DNA from: Azolla caroliniana
Lineage: Eukaryota > Polypodiophyta
Assembly (NCBI GenBank): GCA_043228905.1
Contig: JBHGNT010000001.1
Span: forward strand, 36,394,001 to 36,458,000
DNA: 64,000 nucleotides
Direction: 5' to 3'
Made by a program: the position numbers and the translations under genes. This document shows, one piece after another, positions 35,691 to 47,240 of this stretch (positions are counted from its first letter, which is position 1; every line of letters starts with the position of its first letter). The notes under the pieces are model-generated. The model saw only the letters and a program-made list of their open reading frames with translations. It had not been told where the DNA came from and ran no database searches.

Positions 35691-37320
35691 CATCTTTTTT
35701 CACTCAATGTCATCTGGATGGAGTGGGATTGGGATTGAAGAAAAGGAGCATCAGGACCCATGCTGTAATTATTTAACTATCGCAACTGTTGCATGGCACC
35801 TGCTCCCATAGCCATCGTGAGTTAAGTCAAAATGACCCACTATTTTGTTGTGAAGATGTTTGTCATGGAGTTGGACTTGTAAATCATTTGAGAGCGGTTC
35901 ATGAGAATTTAAATTGAGATCATTGATCTTGTTAGTAGTAGCTGTAGGACTCATCTCCAAAAAGCTAGTCACATATGTGTAAAGAAAAAATAGATTAGCC
36001 TCATAAATATAGCTTCAATGAGGTTACAATATGTGCTTGTAGTGGTGCTCAAACATGAGCTATTGCAATAATTTGTGTTGTCTTTCATTCTTCTTGACAT
36101 TTGTGCAATTCTAAAGAGGATTGAGTAGGGAAACTCATTTATCACGCACTAATTTAAAAGATCATACATACAACATACATGCAAAAGATCTTGTCCTTGG
36201 TTAAATCAAATGATGCAACCTTGTTGCAAGAGTGACAAAACTCTGTGTTTCATCAACCAATAGAAACTTGAATCACCAATACCAATCATACTTAGTGTCA
36301 GGGGTAGTGATGTATTTGGTGTTCTTAAATATTTAAAAATCACGCCTGAATTAGTCAAGCAAAAAAATTAGATATAATAGTGTATGAGAGAGAGAGAGAG
36401 AGAGAGAATGTAAAGATTAGGAAATTACAACCATCTTTAGATGCTTTGCTCATTTATCCATTTCAAGGTAGCAATGTACATAGATGCATCTTCCCTTTTT
36501 GGATTCTAAACCACAATATTTGCTTAACAAAAGACAGGAAGACTTAACAAAAACTCAACTAACAATCTTCGGAGATGCCAAGGACATGTAGTTATACATC
36601 TTTGTAAACTGAATCTCTCATTAAACTGACCACCCATACTTAAGCCCCAAGAAGATAACCTAGAGTTTTCTTGTTTCTTTAGGCTGCAAGCTTACATACA
36701 TCCCTACCTTTTCTAAAATTCCAAGAAATCCATGTAACAACACAGTTAGATGATTTCCCCCTTTGCTTGTTTTACATAGTTACTGTTATCTTATGTGTCG
36801 AGACTATTCTAACTTGTGTTGCAGACTATAATCAGTGATTAGAACACACTTTTGTTTCAACGTTTGAAAGAAATTTTCATCGGCTTGAAAAACTGTGGCT
36901 ATGTTCCAGCCAATTCAAATGATATTACTTCAAAAAACTTATGGTTAAATAGTTTATACGTTCATGATTTATCATTAATTCTGAACATGATGCGGTACCT
37001 ATTACCTTGCCATACACACCCAATTATCATTGTCAAGTTTCATGAGTTGCTTAAAAATGTTTTATAAGATTTGGTGTAGATGATGAGCTTAAACCTTGAC
37101 TAAGTGTGACTTGAACCTTCATTATGTTGGTCTATATTTTCCTTAAATCTTAGCATACATTAAGAGATCTTGATTAGTGCCTAAAACCAAAACGATAAAT
37201 TGTTTTACTTAGCTAAAACCTTGATTTCATGTAGCCACATCAAGCATTCATTAATCAAGTGTTTGTAACCCTTCATTACATACATTGTGAGGTAAAACTT
37301 TCATTTGAGGTCATTAAGGA
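35691..37320. other. Intergenic, no gene recognised
   Basis: MUB 3' flank, then AT-rich DNA with a GA microsatellite (about 36387-36407). Short ORFs have no recognisable domain. Confidence 0.6.
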
Positions 37321-37324
37321 TATA

Positions 37325-39023
37325 TCAACAATAGCTGGGTGTGAAGGTGAGACGAGAGGTGCTAGAGCTGAAGGAGAGAAGGAAACCTTGCTGTTGAATG
37401 TTTCCAAGTATAGATAAACCCCATGATGGAGCAAATGCAAGGCAATAAGTTGCGGCATCATCATCGATACCGATAAGGTAATTCGCAGTGGGAAGGCTAA
37501 TTGTAAGGCTAATTGTAGCTGTAGATGGGGCTGAATTCTTGCTGCCTATCCTGCCAGGGGCATTGTCTGTCCCCATTTCCACCAAATGGAGGTCAATAGT
37601 CGGCACACTGACCAACACCATCCCCGAGAGGTCGTAGCAAGTGTCAAATATCTCCATTCCTCCATCCACAAGCCTCAAATCTGTTGCTGCCTCCTGAAAC
37701 GCCTCTCTCAATGTCGTAGGCGACCTATTCGAGCCGAGTCACTGTCGTCCCTGAATCCACCACAACACCGCCTTCACTGTTCTCCGACAACCCCCGTATC
37801 GCCGATGATATGGGCAGCCGTCTTCCTCCCACACTGATCCCTTCCAACTCAATGTAGTAGAAGGTGTCCATCCTCTGGTTCCGTAATAGCGGTGTACTCA
37901 CAGACTGTCGGTCATCTGTAGGCGTGTTTTCGCTGGATCCTGGATCGCCCGAGTTATTCAATCCGAATGCCAGAGTTCCTCCTCCATATCCCATCGCCGG
38001 AAGACAGTATGCAAAATTGCGATGGGAAGGACATGCTGCCAGCCCCAAGCCCGAGCAAGCCAGCAGAGACACTGAACCGCCCCTCATTATCATGCCCGCA
38101 TCCGATCCCTATCCCTGACACCACTGCCCCACTGGAGAAGGTGAGCATCTCGGTCACTAGGTTCCCAACCTTGAATGACCCGTCGCCATATTGGACCTCG
38201 TACGTGAAGCTCTGGATGCAGGTGTGGAGCGGGAGGTGGGCACAGAGTGGCGAGGTGCACAAGATTGGGCGGAAGGACGAGGAGGCAGAAGGCCGGAAAA
38301 TGGGGTCAGGTTGGGGGTAGCATTGATTACAAAGAGCACATTGCAACCATGTGAGGTCACTAGCAGTGTCCAGGATCATGTAGGTGGGCAAGGGATTTTC
38401 ACGAGGTACTCACCGCTGCCGCGGTTTGCACCAGACGAGACCAGACTATTGATCGGTGGTGGTGGTGGTGATGATGAGGGGCGGTGCCGGTGCCGGTGCC
38501 ATTGGCAGTGTTGATCAAGCGATCCATGAAATGTAGTGGTCAGACCTGGCAGCATGGCTGCAGATGATAAGGTTGGTTCTATTGGGGCAACAAGGGGTAA
38601 TGATCCGGCACGAGGGCTTCCTGAACCCATCCTTAACAATGACAAATTTTCACGGGCCCGCCTCACGGCACCAAATATAGCTTCCACTTTCCCCTTATCT
38701 CGCTTCAAACGATCCATCCTTATACTTGCTATATGAGTCTTCATGTGATTGCTCAAGGATTGCACTGATGATGGCACTATCACCACGCTATCCAAGACCT
38801 CAGTATGCCATGTCCACGTTGCATTAATTCTTTTAAGTGAGAGATTATAGGCAGTGTGGGATCCTCTTCTAGCATCTCCAAAGATCTCTAACTTTACAAA
38901 CTGTTGGTACCTATAGGGAGGTTTATTGGTTTGACTAAGCTTATGAGCTATGGTAGCACAATGAGCAGTAAGTCTTAGAAGGGACAAGAGCAAAGAAACC
39001 ATTGCCAACTTGAACTTTTCCAT
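37325..39023 (-). pseudogene. ASPG1-like aspartic protease pseudogene
   Basis: A secreted A1 (nepenthesin-type) aspartic protease of the ASPG1 group, intronless. The start at 39023 opens a signal-peptide-like MEKFKLAMVSLLLSLLRL. A propeptide follows, then SGANRGSGEYLVKIP. After a deletion with a frame change near 38380 the first catalytic block reads YMILDTASDLTWLQC, where the usual DTGS is DTAS. Next come CNQCYPQPDPIFRPSASSSF, YEVQYGDGS and IGCGHDNEGRFSVSAGLLGL. A second frame change near 38010 leads to FAYCLPAMGYGGG and TFYYIELEGISVGG, and the second catalytic block is VVVDSGTTVTRLE, followed by a stop. A third frame change leads to LREAFQEAATDL, IFDTCYDLSG and LSILGNIQQQGF, ending SYC and stop. 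All domains are present in order with family cysteines, but three frame breaks make it a pseudogene. Confidence 0.87.
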
Positions 39024-39076
39024 ACAAGCTGCAATGGAGAATAAAAGGATTGAAACAAAAGGCCTGGAATCTTGAA

Positions 39077-39098
39077 GAAGAAGAAGAAGAAGAAGAAG
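39077..39098. repeat. GAA microsatellite
   Basis: A (GAA)n run of about 22 bases just upstream (on the minus strand) of the aspartic-protease start. Confidence 0.9.
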
Positions 39099-39138
39099 CT
39101 TGTTTTGATAATGAACAAAATGCTGTTGGCTTAGGAAT

Positions 39139-39312
39139 TCCAAAGAGCACCTTTTCCAAATCAAACATAAGAATCTCTTTATTTTATTGCCTTCCAAATG
39201 CATCATGATAAAGAGGAACAAAAAGGTCCAAAGAACACCTCTTCCAAATCAAGCATAAGAATCTCTTTATTTTATAGCCTTCGAAATGCGCCATAATAAA
39301 GAGGAGCAAAAG
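39139..39312. repeat. 88-bp tandem duplication
   Basis: TCCAAAGA(G/A)CACCT(T/C)TTCC begins at 39139 and again at 39227, and both copies continue through AATCTCTTTATTTTAT, GCCTTC and ATAAAGAGGA(A/G)CAAAA. The copies differ at roughly ten positions. It lies in the 5' flank of the protease pseudogene. Confidence 0.9.
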
Positions 39313-40550
39313 GAGTGCCTCTTCATTAAAAAGTCTATTCCTCAATATCTTAAATCCTAAAACCTTTTTATTTCTTAATTTCCTATTTGTAAAGACACTT
39401 ACAGTTAGCCAATCATCAAAGCCACTTACAGTTTAATCTACCTCACTCATTTTTAAGTCCAATCTGACTCCAGCTACATTTTAAATTATCTACCTGGTTG
39501 ACAGTCATCACAAACATAAGGATCCCAATCAGAACTGAATTCACTTCAGGTTTCATCAATTGCTCTTTGGTATTTACAATTAATACTCAGGTTAGTTTCA
39601 CACCTAGAATTCATATGCTTCCATGTTAAGTTATTCATGACTATTCATGGAGTTCTTCACAAACTAGAACACTTGGTCGAATCCCTACTCAGCTGATGAG
39701 TTGTGCAAACAAGGTCTACCATTAGCCTCACAACTCTTCATACAACGGCAACGTCAATGTCACTACATGCAGATGCAATCCCATCAAAACCCCTTATAAA
39801 CAGTTGTATTATACACATAATAAGAAAACCACAATTGTTTTATGATGTGAAGATTTAAACTATTTTCTCACTAGGACAATCATTGTTAATGAGTAATTGA
39901 TAAGAAGGGTACACAAATAGTAAAGAGATATTGATATTAATCTTTCCTCATTTTTATTGTAAAACTGCACAAAGTAATCAACCACAATGTTCCTTCAAGA
40001 ATATGACACATAAATAGCTCCTGAGAGAATCATGTGTATATATAATACATGACTCAAAAGTCCTCTATGGCACCAAAAGAATTGTTTTCACATAGAACCT
40101 GTAGAATTGACAAACATTCTCAAAGCTCAACAATTTTACAACGGAGAGAGTTACCACAAACACACCCCTAGATATATGTTACTTCTCATTTCACTATAAC
40201 AATGCAAAAACTAGTTGATCTTGATGTTCCTAAGAAAATGGGACAGCTAAGATATATATTATTACTTTCCTGGAAGATCTAATATGACCACAGAATCAAA
40301 ACAATGTTTTTTGCATATTGTGTGTGGAGCTGTTAATAAACTCTCAATGCTCAAGAATTTGTAAAGAATATTATAAATATGCATTACAATTGATATACAT
40401 AGATAAGAGACCTATTAGCATGCCATACAGGTTCTCCTCAGAGGCTCAATATCACAGGGGGAGAGACATATAACAGAAACAAGATACAGAGGAAAATGTC
40501 ATATAGAGGCATGCAACAAAGATGATAAGGTTGAATTACCAATGTACAAG
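39313..40550. other. Intergenic, no gene recognised
   Basis: AT-rich DNA without a recognisable ORF or repeat. The end adjoins the 3' end of the HMA-domain gene on the minus strand and probably includes its 3' UTR. Confidence 0.55.
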
Positions 40551-40557
40551 GAGAGCA

Positions 40558-41674
40558 TTAGCATTGGTGGGTGACACACTTGTCAATGTGGAATCGGGTC
40601 TCCTCAAATCGGATGCAAGTACAAGCATCATGAGTGGTAGTGACACGGGTGCGAAACATGACACTGTGGGAAGCATCATAAGAGGATCGTTCAGAAACCA
40701 GGGTGTCACCACGCACAAGGGGCCGCTTAATGGATGGTGGAGGAAGACCAATGAAGCTAGTTCCAGAGACACCAGAACCTGGCACAGATGGAACTGAGGG
40801 CTTCCACTTGGGTCCTAATGGTTTCTTGTCTGGATCTGTAATGCCCCCCTTAATAGGAGGAAGTTCAGATGCTGGGTTTTCTCCCTTACTTAGGGGGCAT
40901 TGGCTTGATGAGTTGTCATGAGCACCATTAGATAGGGGTTCTTCACATACCGCTTTTCTCTTTATCTTCGTCTTCTCACAAACAACATCACCATGGGTAT
41001 TACCATCATCGTTACCAGCATTGCAAGTCTTCAGTTCCTTATTATTTTTCTTATTCTCTTTCTGCTTTGCATCCTCGTCCTTATTTTCCATAGCTGTCCG
41101 GTCTCTACAGCCCTCTTCTTCTTCATTTTTTTCTTCTTCCTTTGCATTATCCTTCTTGCTCTGGATAATTTGCAATGGTATATGAACCTCCAAGACCTCT
41201 GACATAGGTTTCCTTTGCTTTGCTTTTCTCAATACCTCTTCTTCATCCATCTCTTCTCCACTCACAATCACCACCATTTGATCCTTCCCTACCATAACTT
41301 CCTTAACTCCTGCTTCCATGTAAACCTCTTCTCTCAGTAAAACCCTAACCCGCATATACAAACATAGTAAACCCTAATGTGTAGGCAACGTACATTAAGT
41401 CCTGCTATTTTTAATGTTTATTTTACCTGCAACTCGCTTCAAATCTTTGCAAATACGAGATCTGCAACCTTCACAGCATCGGAGATCGACCTTGAGCGAG
41501 ATCTTCTGAAAAGAGGTATAAGAAGAAAAGGAAACGAGTTAGGGTTTGTTTTCACCACACACACAAGAAATATATAGATGAAACATTCTTCGTTATTTAT
41601 CCCTGCATCCAAATTAGGGTTCTCACCATGGCTTCACGTACAACTTCTTCTTCGTCTTTCTGAAGCTCCACCAT
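40558..41674 (-). CDS. Heavy-metal-associated (HMA) domain protein, 292 aa, three exons
   Basis: Minus-strand exons 41627-41674, 41427-41505 and 40558-41309 join in frame (48+79+752 = 879 bases) with GT-AG borders. Exon 1 reads MVELQKDEEEVVREAM. Exon 2 carries the metal-binding loop, KISLKVDLRCCEGCRSRI, with C27-x-x-C30. Exon 3 completes the ferredoxin-like HMA fold (GVKEVMVGKDQMVVIVSG, residues about 44-61). A long Lys/Glu-rich segment follows, then a Pro/Gly/Ser-rich region with repeated PLSKG/PPIKG-like pieces. This is the layout of plant HIPP/HPP metallochaperone-like proteins. Unlike HIPPs it has no CaaX end: it finishes CVTHQC. It may be an HPP, or the prenylated end may have been lost. 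Exons 1 and 2 are short, and a prediction starting only from the large ORF would miss the metal site. Confidence 0.85.
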
Positions 41675-41696
41675 TTCTCTGTTAATAGGATCTTCT

Positions 41697-42520
41697 TTTC
41701 GGAAATGTCACTTACTACAGTGGAATGATTTTTGGAAATACCAATAGTACCCTTGGTAATTTTCAGAAATATCAAAACTACCCTTCCAGGTTTAAACTTT
41801 ATCTTCTTCTTCTTCTACTATTCGGAAATGTCACAACTACGCTTAGTGGTTTTTGGAAATATCAAAACCAGCTTTGTCCCGAAATATCAATACCGCCCTT
41901 AGTGCACTTTTAGAAAAATTTGATGATGCAAACCCTTGGTGGTTCGTGATTTTGGAAATATTAACATTGCCCTTGCTTGGTTTTGGAAATCTCAATCGTA
42001 GCCTCGCAAGATTCCATAAAGGAATCCAAAAGGTATTTGCAAAGTTGAATGGAGGAATAATCATGACAATCACGATTGGCAAATCTTTCGAGGATCTAAA
42101 GATTTTCTTCGGCAATATGGATAAATAACTAAGAAGAGACTCTAGGTTCATTTGTAAACATATCCATGTTTTACATTTTCCAAATGGTGAGAAGTTAGAA
42201 CCCTAAGACCTTCTCTTAATAGTTGGTTTAGGGTACCTTTGTCACCTCATGGTGTAGCATGTAGTAACTAGTTCTTATTTGGAAAGTTGCAACTTCCTAA
42301 CATGTATCGTCCCTACTCAAACCAAAAATTTGGCTCACTCTACCCTTGTTGGTTTTTGGAAATTTCAAGAGTATACGATGATTTCTAGGAATTTAGCTCA
42401 GTAGCTTTTAGACATATCAATACTAGTCTTGGTGGTTTCTCAAAATTTCACTTCGTGGCTTTTAGATATATCAATATGACCCTTGGTGGTTTCGAGAAAT
42501 ATGAATACTACTATTGGGGC
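41697..42520. repeat. Diverged minisatellite with TTTGGAAATATCAA core
   Basis: Phrases of the type TTTTTGGAAATATCAAAACTACCCTTGGTGG recur about a dozen times at roughly 35-50-base spacing. The first cluster is 41697-41995 and a second, weaker one is 42345-42520 (variants with ACATATCAATACTAGTCTTG). The array starts about 20 bases upstream of the HMA gene start on that gene's 5' side, so it occupies its promoter or leader. Confidence 0.7.
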
Positions 42521-43700
42521 AAAAATAATCTAGAACCATTAAGCATTTCTTAGATATTTTATTTTTAACAATTAAAAACTAGATTCCTCACTACTACATT
42601 GCCGATCAAAGCTTGATTAAGTACCTGAATCCAAGTAAGATCATATACACTTCAATCATGTGGCATGATTACTTAATAAGAGTACTAGATTGCCCAACAA
42701 ATTAGTCTATGAAGAACGGTTGGAAAGCCCAGATGCTCCCTTGCAAGCTCGCAAATAAACCCTAGTGCTTGTTTTTATGGGCAAAGATTATACAAAACAC
42801 ACATTATGAAAATGACACAATGTTTGAGAGCGGCCAAATTTTATAGTTTTTCTTTATTTCACCAATTCCCATAAACTCCACATAAAGAAAATATGTGCAT
42901 TGTGTGTGTGTGGTAGCAAGTGGTAGCAATAGGTTCTTACATTTGAAGACCAGCACAGGTTTCTAAAACCCAAGTCCTACTTCAAGGCTAATAAGTGTTT
43001 TATTTGTCAAGCAAAAGGTTCCCCCTTGCCTACTCCCTCAGTCATAGAGGGAGAAACAATGATTCAATATGAGGCAAAGTTCTCAACTTTATTGAAAGAA
43101 AAAGAAATTATACCATATAGACTCTATCTAGGGTCACTTTATTGATTGTTATCTGTACACAAACTCTGCTACAATGTACATAAAAATTTGAACAATGCGT
43201 GCAAAATTTATCAATATACCACTTTACATTCTCTCTCTCTCTCTCTCCACACTAAATCGAACATCAACTTACCCACATTTATTCCCTACATCAGTGGTAA
43301 GGACATTGCTGCCAAAAAGTTGTCTTTGTTTGATTTCTTCTTTTAGTGGCAATATTCAAATCATCATGCCACCAGAAGTAATAAAATAGCATTTCATTTT
43401 CAAAAAACAGATTTATGTCAACATTTTGTGATCTTGATGATAGAAAGTGGGTTCACACACGAAGGATTTCCCCATTATTACTGGAAAAAGTCAAATTTCA
43501 AATGTTGCTCAGGACGTCTGTCCATTCATAACTAAACTAACAATTGAGGATCAAAATGCTGTTCATTAAATCATTCTCCATAACAAAAGTGAGAAAGAGA
43601 ACAGTTAAATCTCAAACATGGTTGAGAGCAATTAGGATTTTCATAGAGATGGCTCACATACAATACATGTATTCCTCACTTTATGCCAAGTTAATAAGAA
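42521..43700. other. Intergenic, no gene recognised
   Basis: AT-rich DNA with a short CT run (about 43230-43247). The last part is the probable 3' UTR of the NAA30 gene on the minus strand. Confidence 0.55.
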
Positions 43701-43707
43701 ATTGTAA

Positions 43708-46700
43708 TCAATGATGGCTATGACCATGACTATGATCATGATGACAATGACTATGATCATGATGGCTATGACCATGACTATGATCATGATGACAATGACT
43801 ATGATCATGATGGCTATGACCATGATCATGATGGCTATGACCATGATCATGATGGCTATGACCATGACTATGATCATGATGGCAATGACTATGATCATGA
43901 TCATGATAATGACCATGGTCATGGTGGTGGTCATGCTCATGATCATATGGTCTAGGAAATAGTAGCTTCAATCGGAATGCATCAACACCATTCAAGTAAT
44001 ATTTGTGAAGTCTCTTGGCACGAGTAAATCCAAGATTTCCATACAAGGCAAGGGCGCCCTTGTTTGTCACTTCAGCCTCCAATGTCACCTGCAGGCTCAA
44101 ATTGAAATTTATGAGTGGGTGTTAACCTTTATAAAGGAGAAACCTATCCAAACACAAAGAATATATACCTCTTCACAACCTGATTCATGCATAACTTGTA
44201 TCGCTCTCGTTACAAGTTCAGTTGCTGCATCCAGCATGTCACTTGAGTGAGATTTTAATGAGTTTTCTTATACCACTAAATTCAATGATGAATTTAAACA
44301 TACTAGAATCTCATACCTCTCAGTACAGGTGAAATAGGAAAGCAAAGAAACAAATGCACAAAAAACTCAAATGTTTTTCAATTTAAATAATCAAGAACAA
44401 AATTTCTAGTAATGAGTATTGGCTCTTTACGTTCTAACCTCATTGTCTCTTGCGGCAATCGGCTACATTTAGTGTCCCTTCTTCCCACAAAAAATACATT
44501 CAATATCAGATCAAGATTTTGGCATAGTCTGTCTTATATTAATGGTATCTTTTTCGCCGCACAAGCAATTAAGAACTTCATCCCTAAAAGCCACAGGAAC
44601 CAAGTATAAATTTTCTAATATGATAGAATTGTGAACGCAAGATTAGGGCATGGCCCATCTCACACGACATCTTTTCCCCATGTATTCTTAGCAAGACAAT
44701 GATGTCTCCACCTCACAAAAAATTAAGGACTTACTCTCGAAAACCAGGCAGAAACAAATACAACTTCTCTATTATGATAGAATCATAAAAGCTTTGCACT
44801 GACAAAAGGTTGGAATGATGCATACTTGCAAGTTCCCCAAACCTCCAAGATCCTCAATTTGTACATGGTAGATCTCTCATCATCAATGAGTAATCATTCA
44901 GTAATAGATATTACTACAACGATTAGGGGATACGAGAAATGGAAAATTACGGTGGAAAAAGTGGGAAATCGGGCATTGTTCTGTTAAAAAGCCCATTCAT
45001 CTTTCAGATCATGGTGTTCAATAGGGAATCATCTGTACATCATAGAATCCCATGATCATAGCTCGGCTTAACAAGCAAGAATCTCCAAAAAAACACTGCT
45101 CTCATTTGCAAAAACAGGAGGCAATCAGACTAGAGAAAACCAAAAGAGAAGTCTTTCATTCCAGAACATTTAGTGCCACTGCTTATATTGCAACAATCTT
45201 GAAATCTGACATCACATCAACAACCATTAGAAGTGTCTGCACTTGCCACAACCACAACTACAATACGTTTACCTCATTTAGTTCACAAACCACAACTAGA
45301 TTATGCTTCACCTCATTTAGTTCTCCTATAAAACTGAAAACTGTCTCAATGACATGAACTACCTACAGAAAAGCGCAAGCTAATGTGGAAGTTCAAAGAA
45401 ATGAAGCAACATAACAGATGCGAAGAAAAACACCCATGGCAAGAATGAACCATGGAAATTAACATGGGAATGGTGAGTATGGATGTTGTCAGTTGGTAAC
45501 CTTAGTCAATGGAGGGCAGAAGGTTGTGTGTTATAACCCCCGTTAAGTTCCACATAGTCATCTAGTAAAGCTAGTGCAGTCTGTAAGAATTTAACCCATG
45601 TGGATGGGTTAATACAAACATAGCTTACAACCAGGATACAGTTCATTATACGAAAAAATAATAAGATTATAAAGAGTTAGGGAAACTTAAGTTGAATGCT
45701 TAGTAAAATCATAACAAAAGATTACCTATTCCTCTTCCTCGAAATGGTTTTACAACGACTAGCATCGCAATATATCCTCTGAATGTGTTTCTATGTTGAC
45801 CCATTTTACACACAATGGTTCCAACACAAGTGTCTTCATGGAAAGCCTGAGATATAAAGTAATAAATCAAAGAAACAAACCACCACCTTCCTTGGGAAGT
45901 TGCTAAAAATAACCTCAGTTATATCATTATTATTATTTATAACTTATTTCCCACATAAAAAACAGGTACTAAGTTTCTCTTTAGATCAATTTTATTATTT
46001 ACCAAAATGATCCATCTTTCTGGCATCTAATGTAATAATTCTAACACTGTATGTTTAACACAAAGGAAAGGCTGATCAAGCACGTTTTAATTTTGTTTGC
46101 AGCAGTGCCAAACTCATCTCTTTATTGCTTAGGTTTTTTATGTCACAAATCTCATGAAAGAAGAAGGTTTTTCTAAATCATTCTCCTTCGGTATTGTGAT
46201 CAAAGCAACCATTTGAAACGTTTGTTACATGTTTTCTATACCCAATCAATTGAATCGAAACCCCACAAATTACTAATTCTTCCATGAATACATCGATTTA
46301 TTTTGTAACAAGGAAAAAATCTCTTCTAATTCTTCCATGAATACATCAATTGATTTAGTAACAAAGAAAAAACCTCTCCTAATACTTCCATGAATACATC
46401 AATTGATTTAGTAACAAGGAAAAAAATTGTCCAAAACACTCCCAAGTTTTCCTTCACGTACCTGACTGACCCTAAGTTTTCCTTGATTTTACCCAAATGC
46501 ACTGGAGATTTTCCTTTATTTCTTGAAATGAAATCACCACCCAGGGGAAGGTATCGAAAAATGTTAACTAGCTTAGATTGCAAAGTGTTATGGATCTCGT
46601 GAATTCAGAGTGACAAGCATAGGGTGAAGTGAGGATCTGTAGAATGTGCTCAGAAAGGCCAAATGGTTCGAAGGAGAAAGGACCTTTTGTTGAGACGGAT

Positions 46701-47240
46701 GAAACTAGCCAAAAATTCTCATTTCACATGAAATCAGCGACAATATAGATGGTTCTGGATGATGCCCTTGAACACCCTCGTCTCTAGCAATTGTATGTAC
46801 TATTTTAAGAGTGCATGTTCCTTATACAAATCCAAGTGAATCAAAACTCCCTGATACTAGTACTTCCATACATACATATGTTGATTTGGTGAAAAGGAAA
46901 AGGAAAAAATCCTCGAGGTACCCCAAAGTTTTTCTTCCCCCAAATGCCTCTTGAGTTCTCAATTGTTTCGCTGATTGACGTACCATTAAGAAATGTATAT
47001 ACGAGAGAAAGAAAGAAAAAAGAGGAGAAAAGTCACGGACGTGCATACCATGAAGCAGAGTTGTGGCCAGATGGTGATGAAGTAACGGTAAGTGAAGATA
47101 GAGTAAGGCTCACTGAGTTCATCGTCAACGAGTGCCATGATCGACGGCAGCTGTTCTTCTCCTTCATAGCTCACGTAACGAACGGCGGTCTGCGTCTTTC
47201 CAGTGATCTCCTCTACTGCTGCGACTGCTGCATCCACCAT
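43708..47240 (-). CDS. NAA30: N-alpha-acetyltransferase 30 (NatC catalytic subunit) with His-rich tail, 249 aa
   Basis: Minus-strand exons 47049-47240, 45726-45846, 44169-44224 and 43708-44088 join in frame (192+121+56+381 = 750 bases) at GT-AG sites. NAA30/MAK3 is the catalytic subunit of NatC and acetylates N-termini starting Met plus a hydrophobic residue; the Arabidopsis gene AtMAK3 affects photosynthesis. Family signatures: [20 protein letters not shown] (44-63), [36 protein letters not shown] (the R-x-x-G-x-A acetyl-CoA loop, about 100-105), [40 protein letters not shown], and [20 protein letters not shown] (about 152-171). Here the frame runs on for 78 residues (172-249) with 44 His plus Asp, Ser, Gly and four Cys, in 7- and 9-residue units [14 protein letters not shown] and DHSHGHSHH. 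Plant relatives I know end with a short Pro/Gln-rich tail instead. The catalytic part looks intact. Confidence 0.93.
43711..43935. repeat. Coding minisatellite (His tract of NAA30)
   Basis: The DNA is built of ATGATCATGATGGCTATGACC-type units of 21 and 27 bases. On the minus strand these encode DHGHSHH or DHSHCHH (7 residues) and DHSHGHSHH (9 residues). The 3'-most units are nearly identical, while those nearest the GNAT domain are more diverged ([17 protein letters not shown]). That suggests outward expansion from an older His-rich seed. All unit lengths are multiples of three. Confidence 0.9.
45485..45610 (+). repeat. tRNA-like block in NAA30 intron 2, possible SINE
   Basis: TTGTCAGTTGGTAACC resembles a Pol III A box and is followed by a GGTTGTGTGTTATAACCCCC phrase in the B-box position. 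It lies inside the second intron of NAA30 on the opposite strand. The match is weak. Confidence 0.25.
46273..46431. repeat. 53-bp tandem repeat, three units, in NAA30 intron 1
   Basis: Units start at 46273, 46326 and 46379 with CTAAT(T/A)CTTCCATGAATACA, then TCAATTGATTTAGTAACAA. A diverged fourth copy (ACTTCCATACATACATATGTTGATTTGGT) lies at about 46862, in the same intron. Confidence 0.9.

Noticed and set aside
39077-39221. N-terminal extension of the aspartic protease with a poly-Leu run
   Set aside because: The Leu run is a translated GAA microsatellite; the internal Met at 39023 gives a proper signal peptide, so the start was placed there.
43711-43962. Plus-strand ORF of Met/Thr/Ile repeats and other-frame ORFs over the same tract
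   Set aside because: These are antisense and out-of-frame readings of the NAA30 histidine minisatellite, which is open in most frames.
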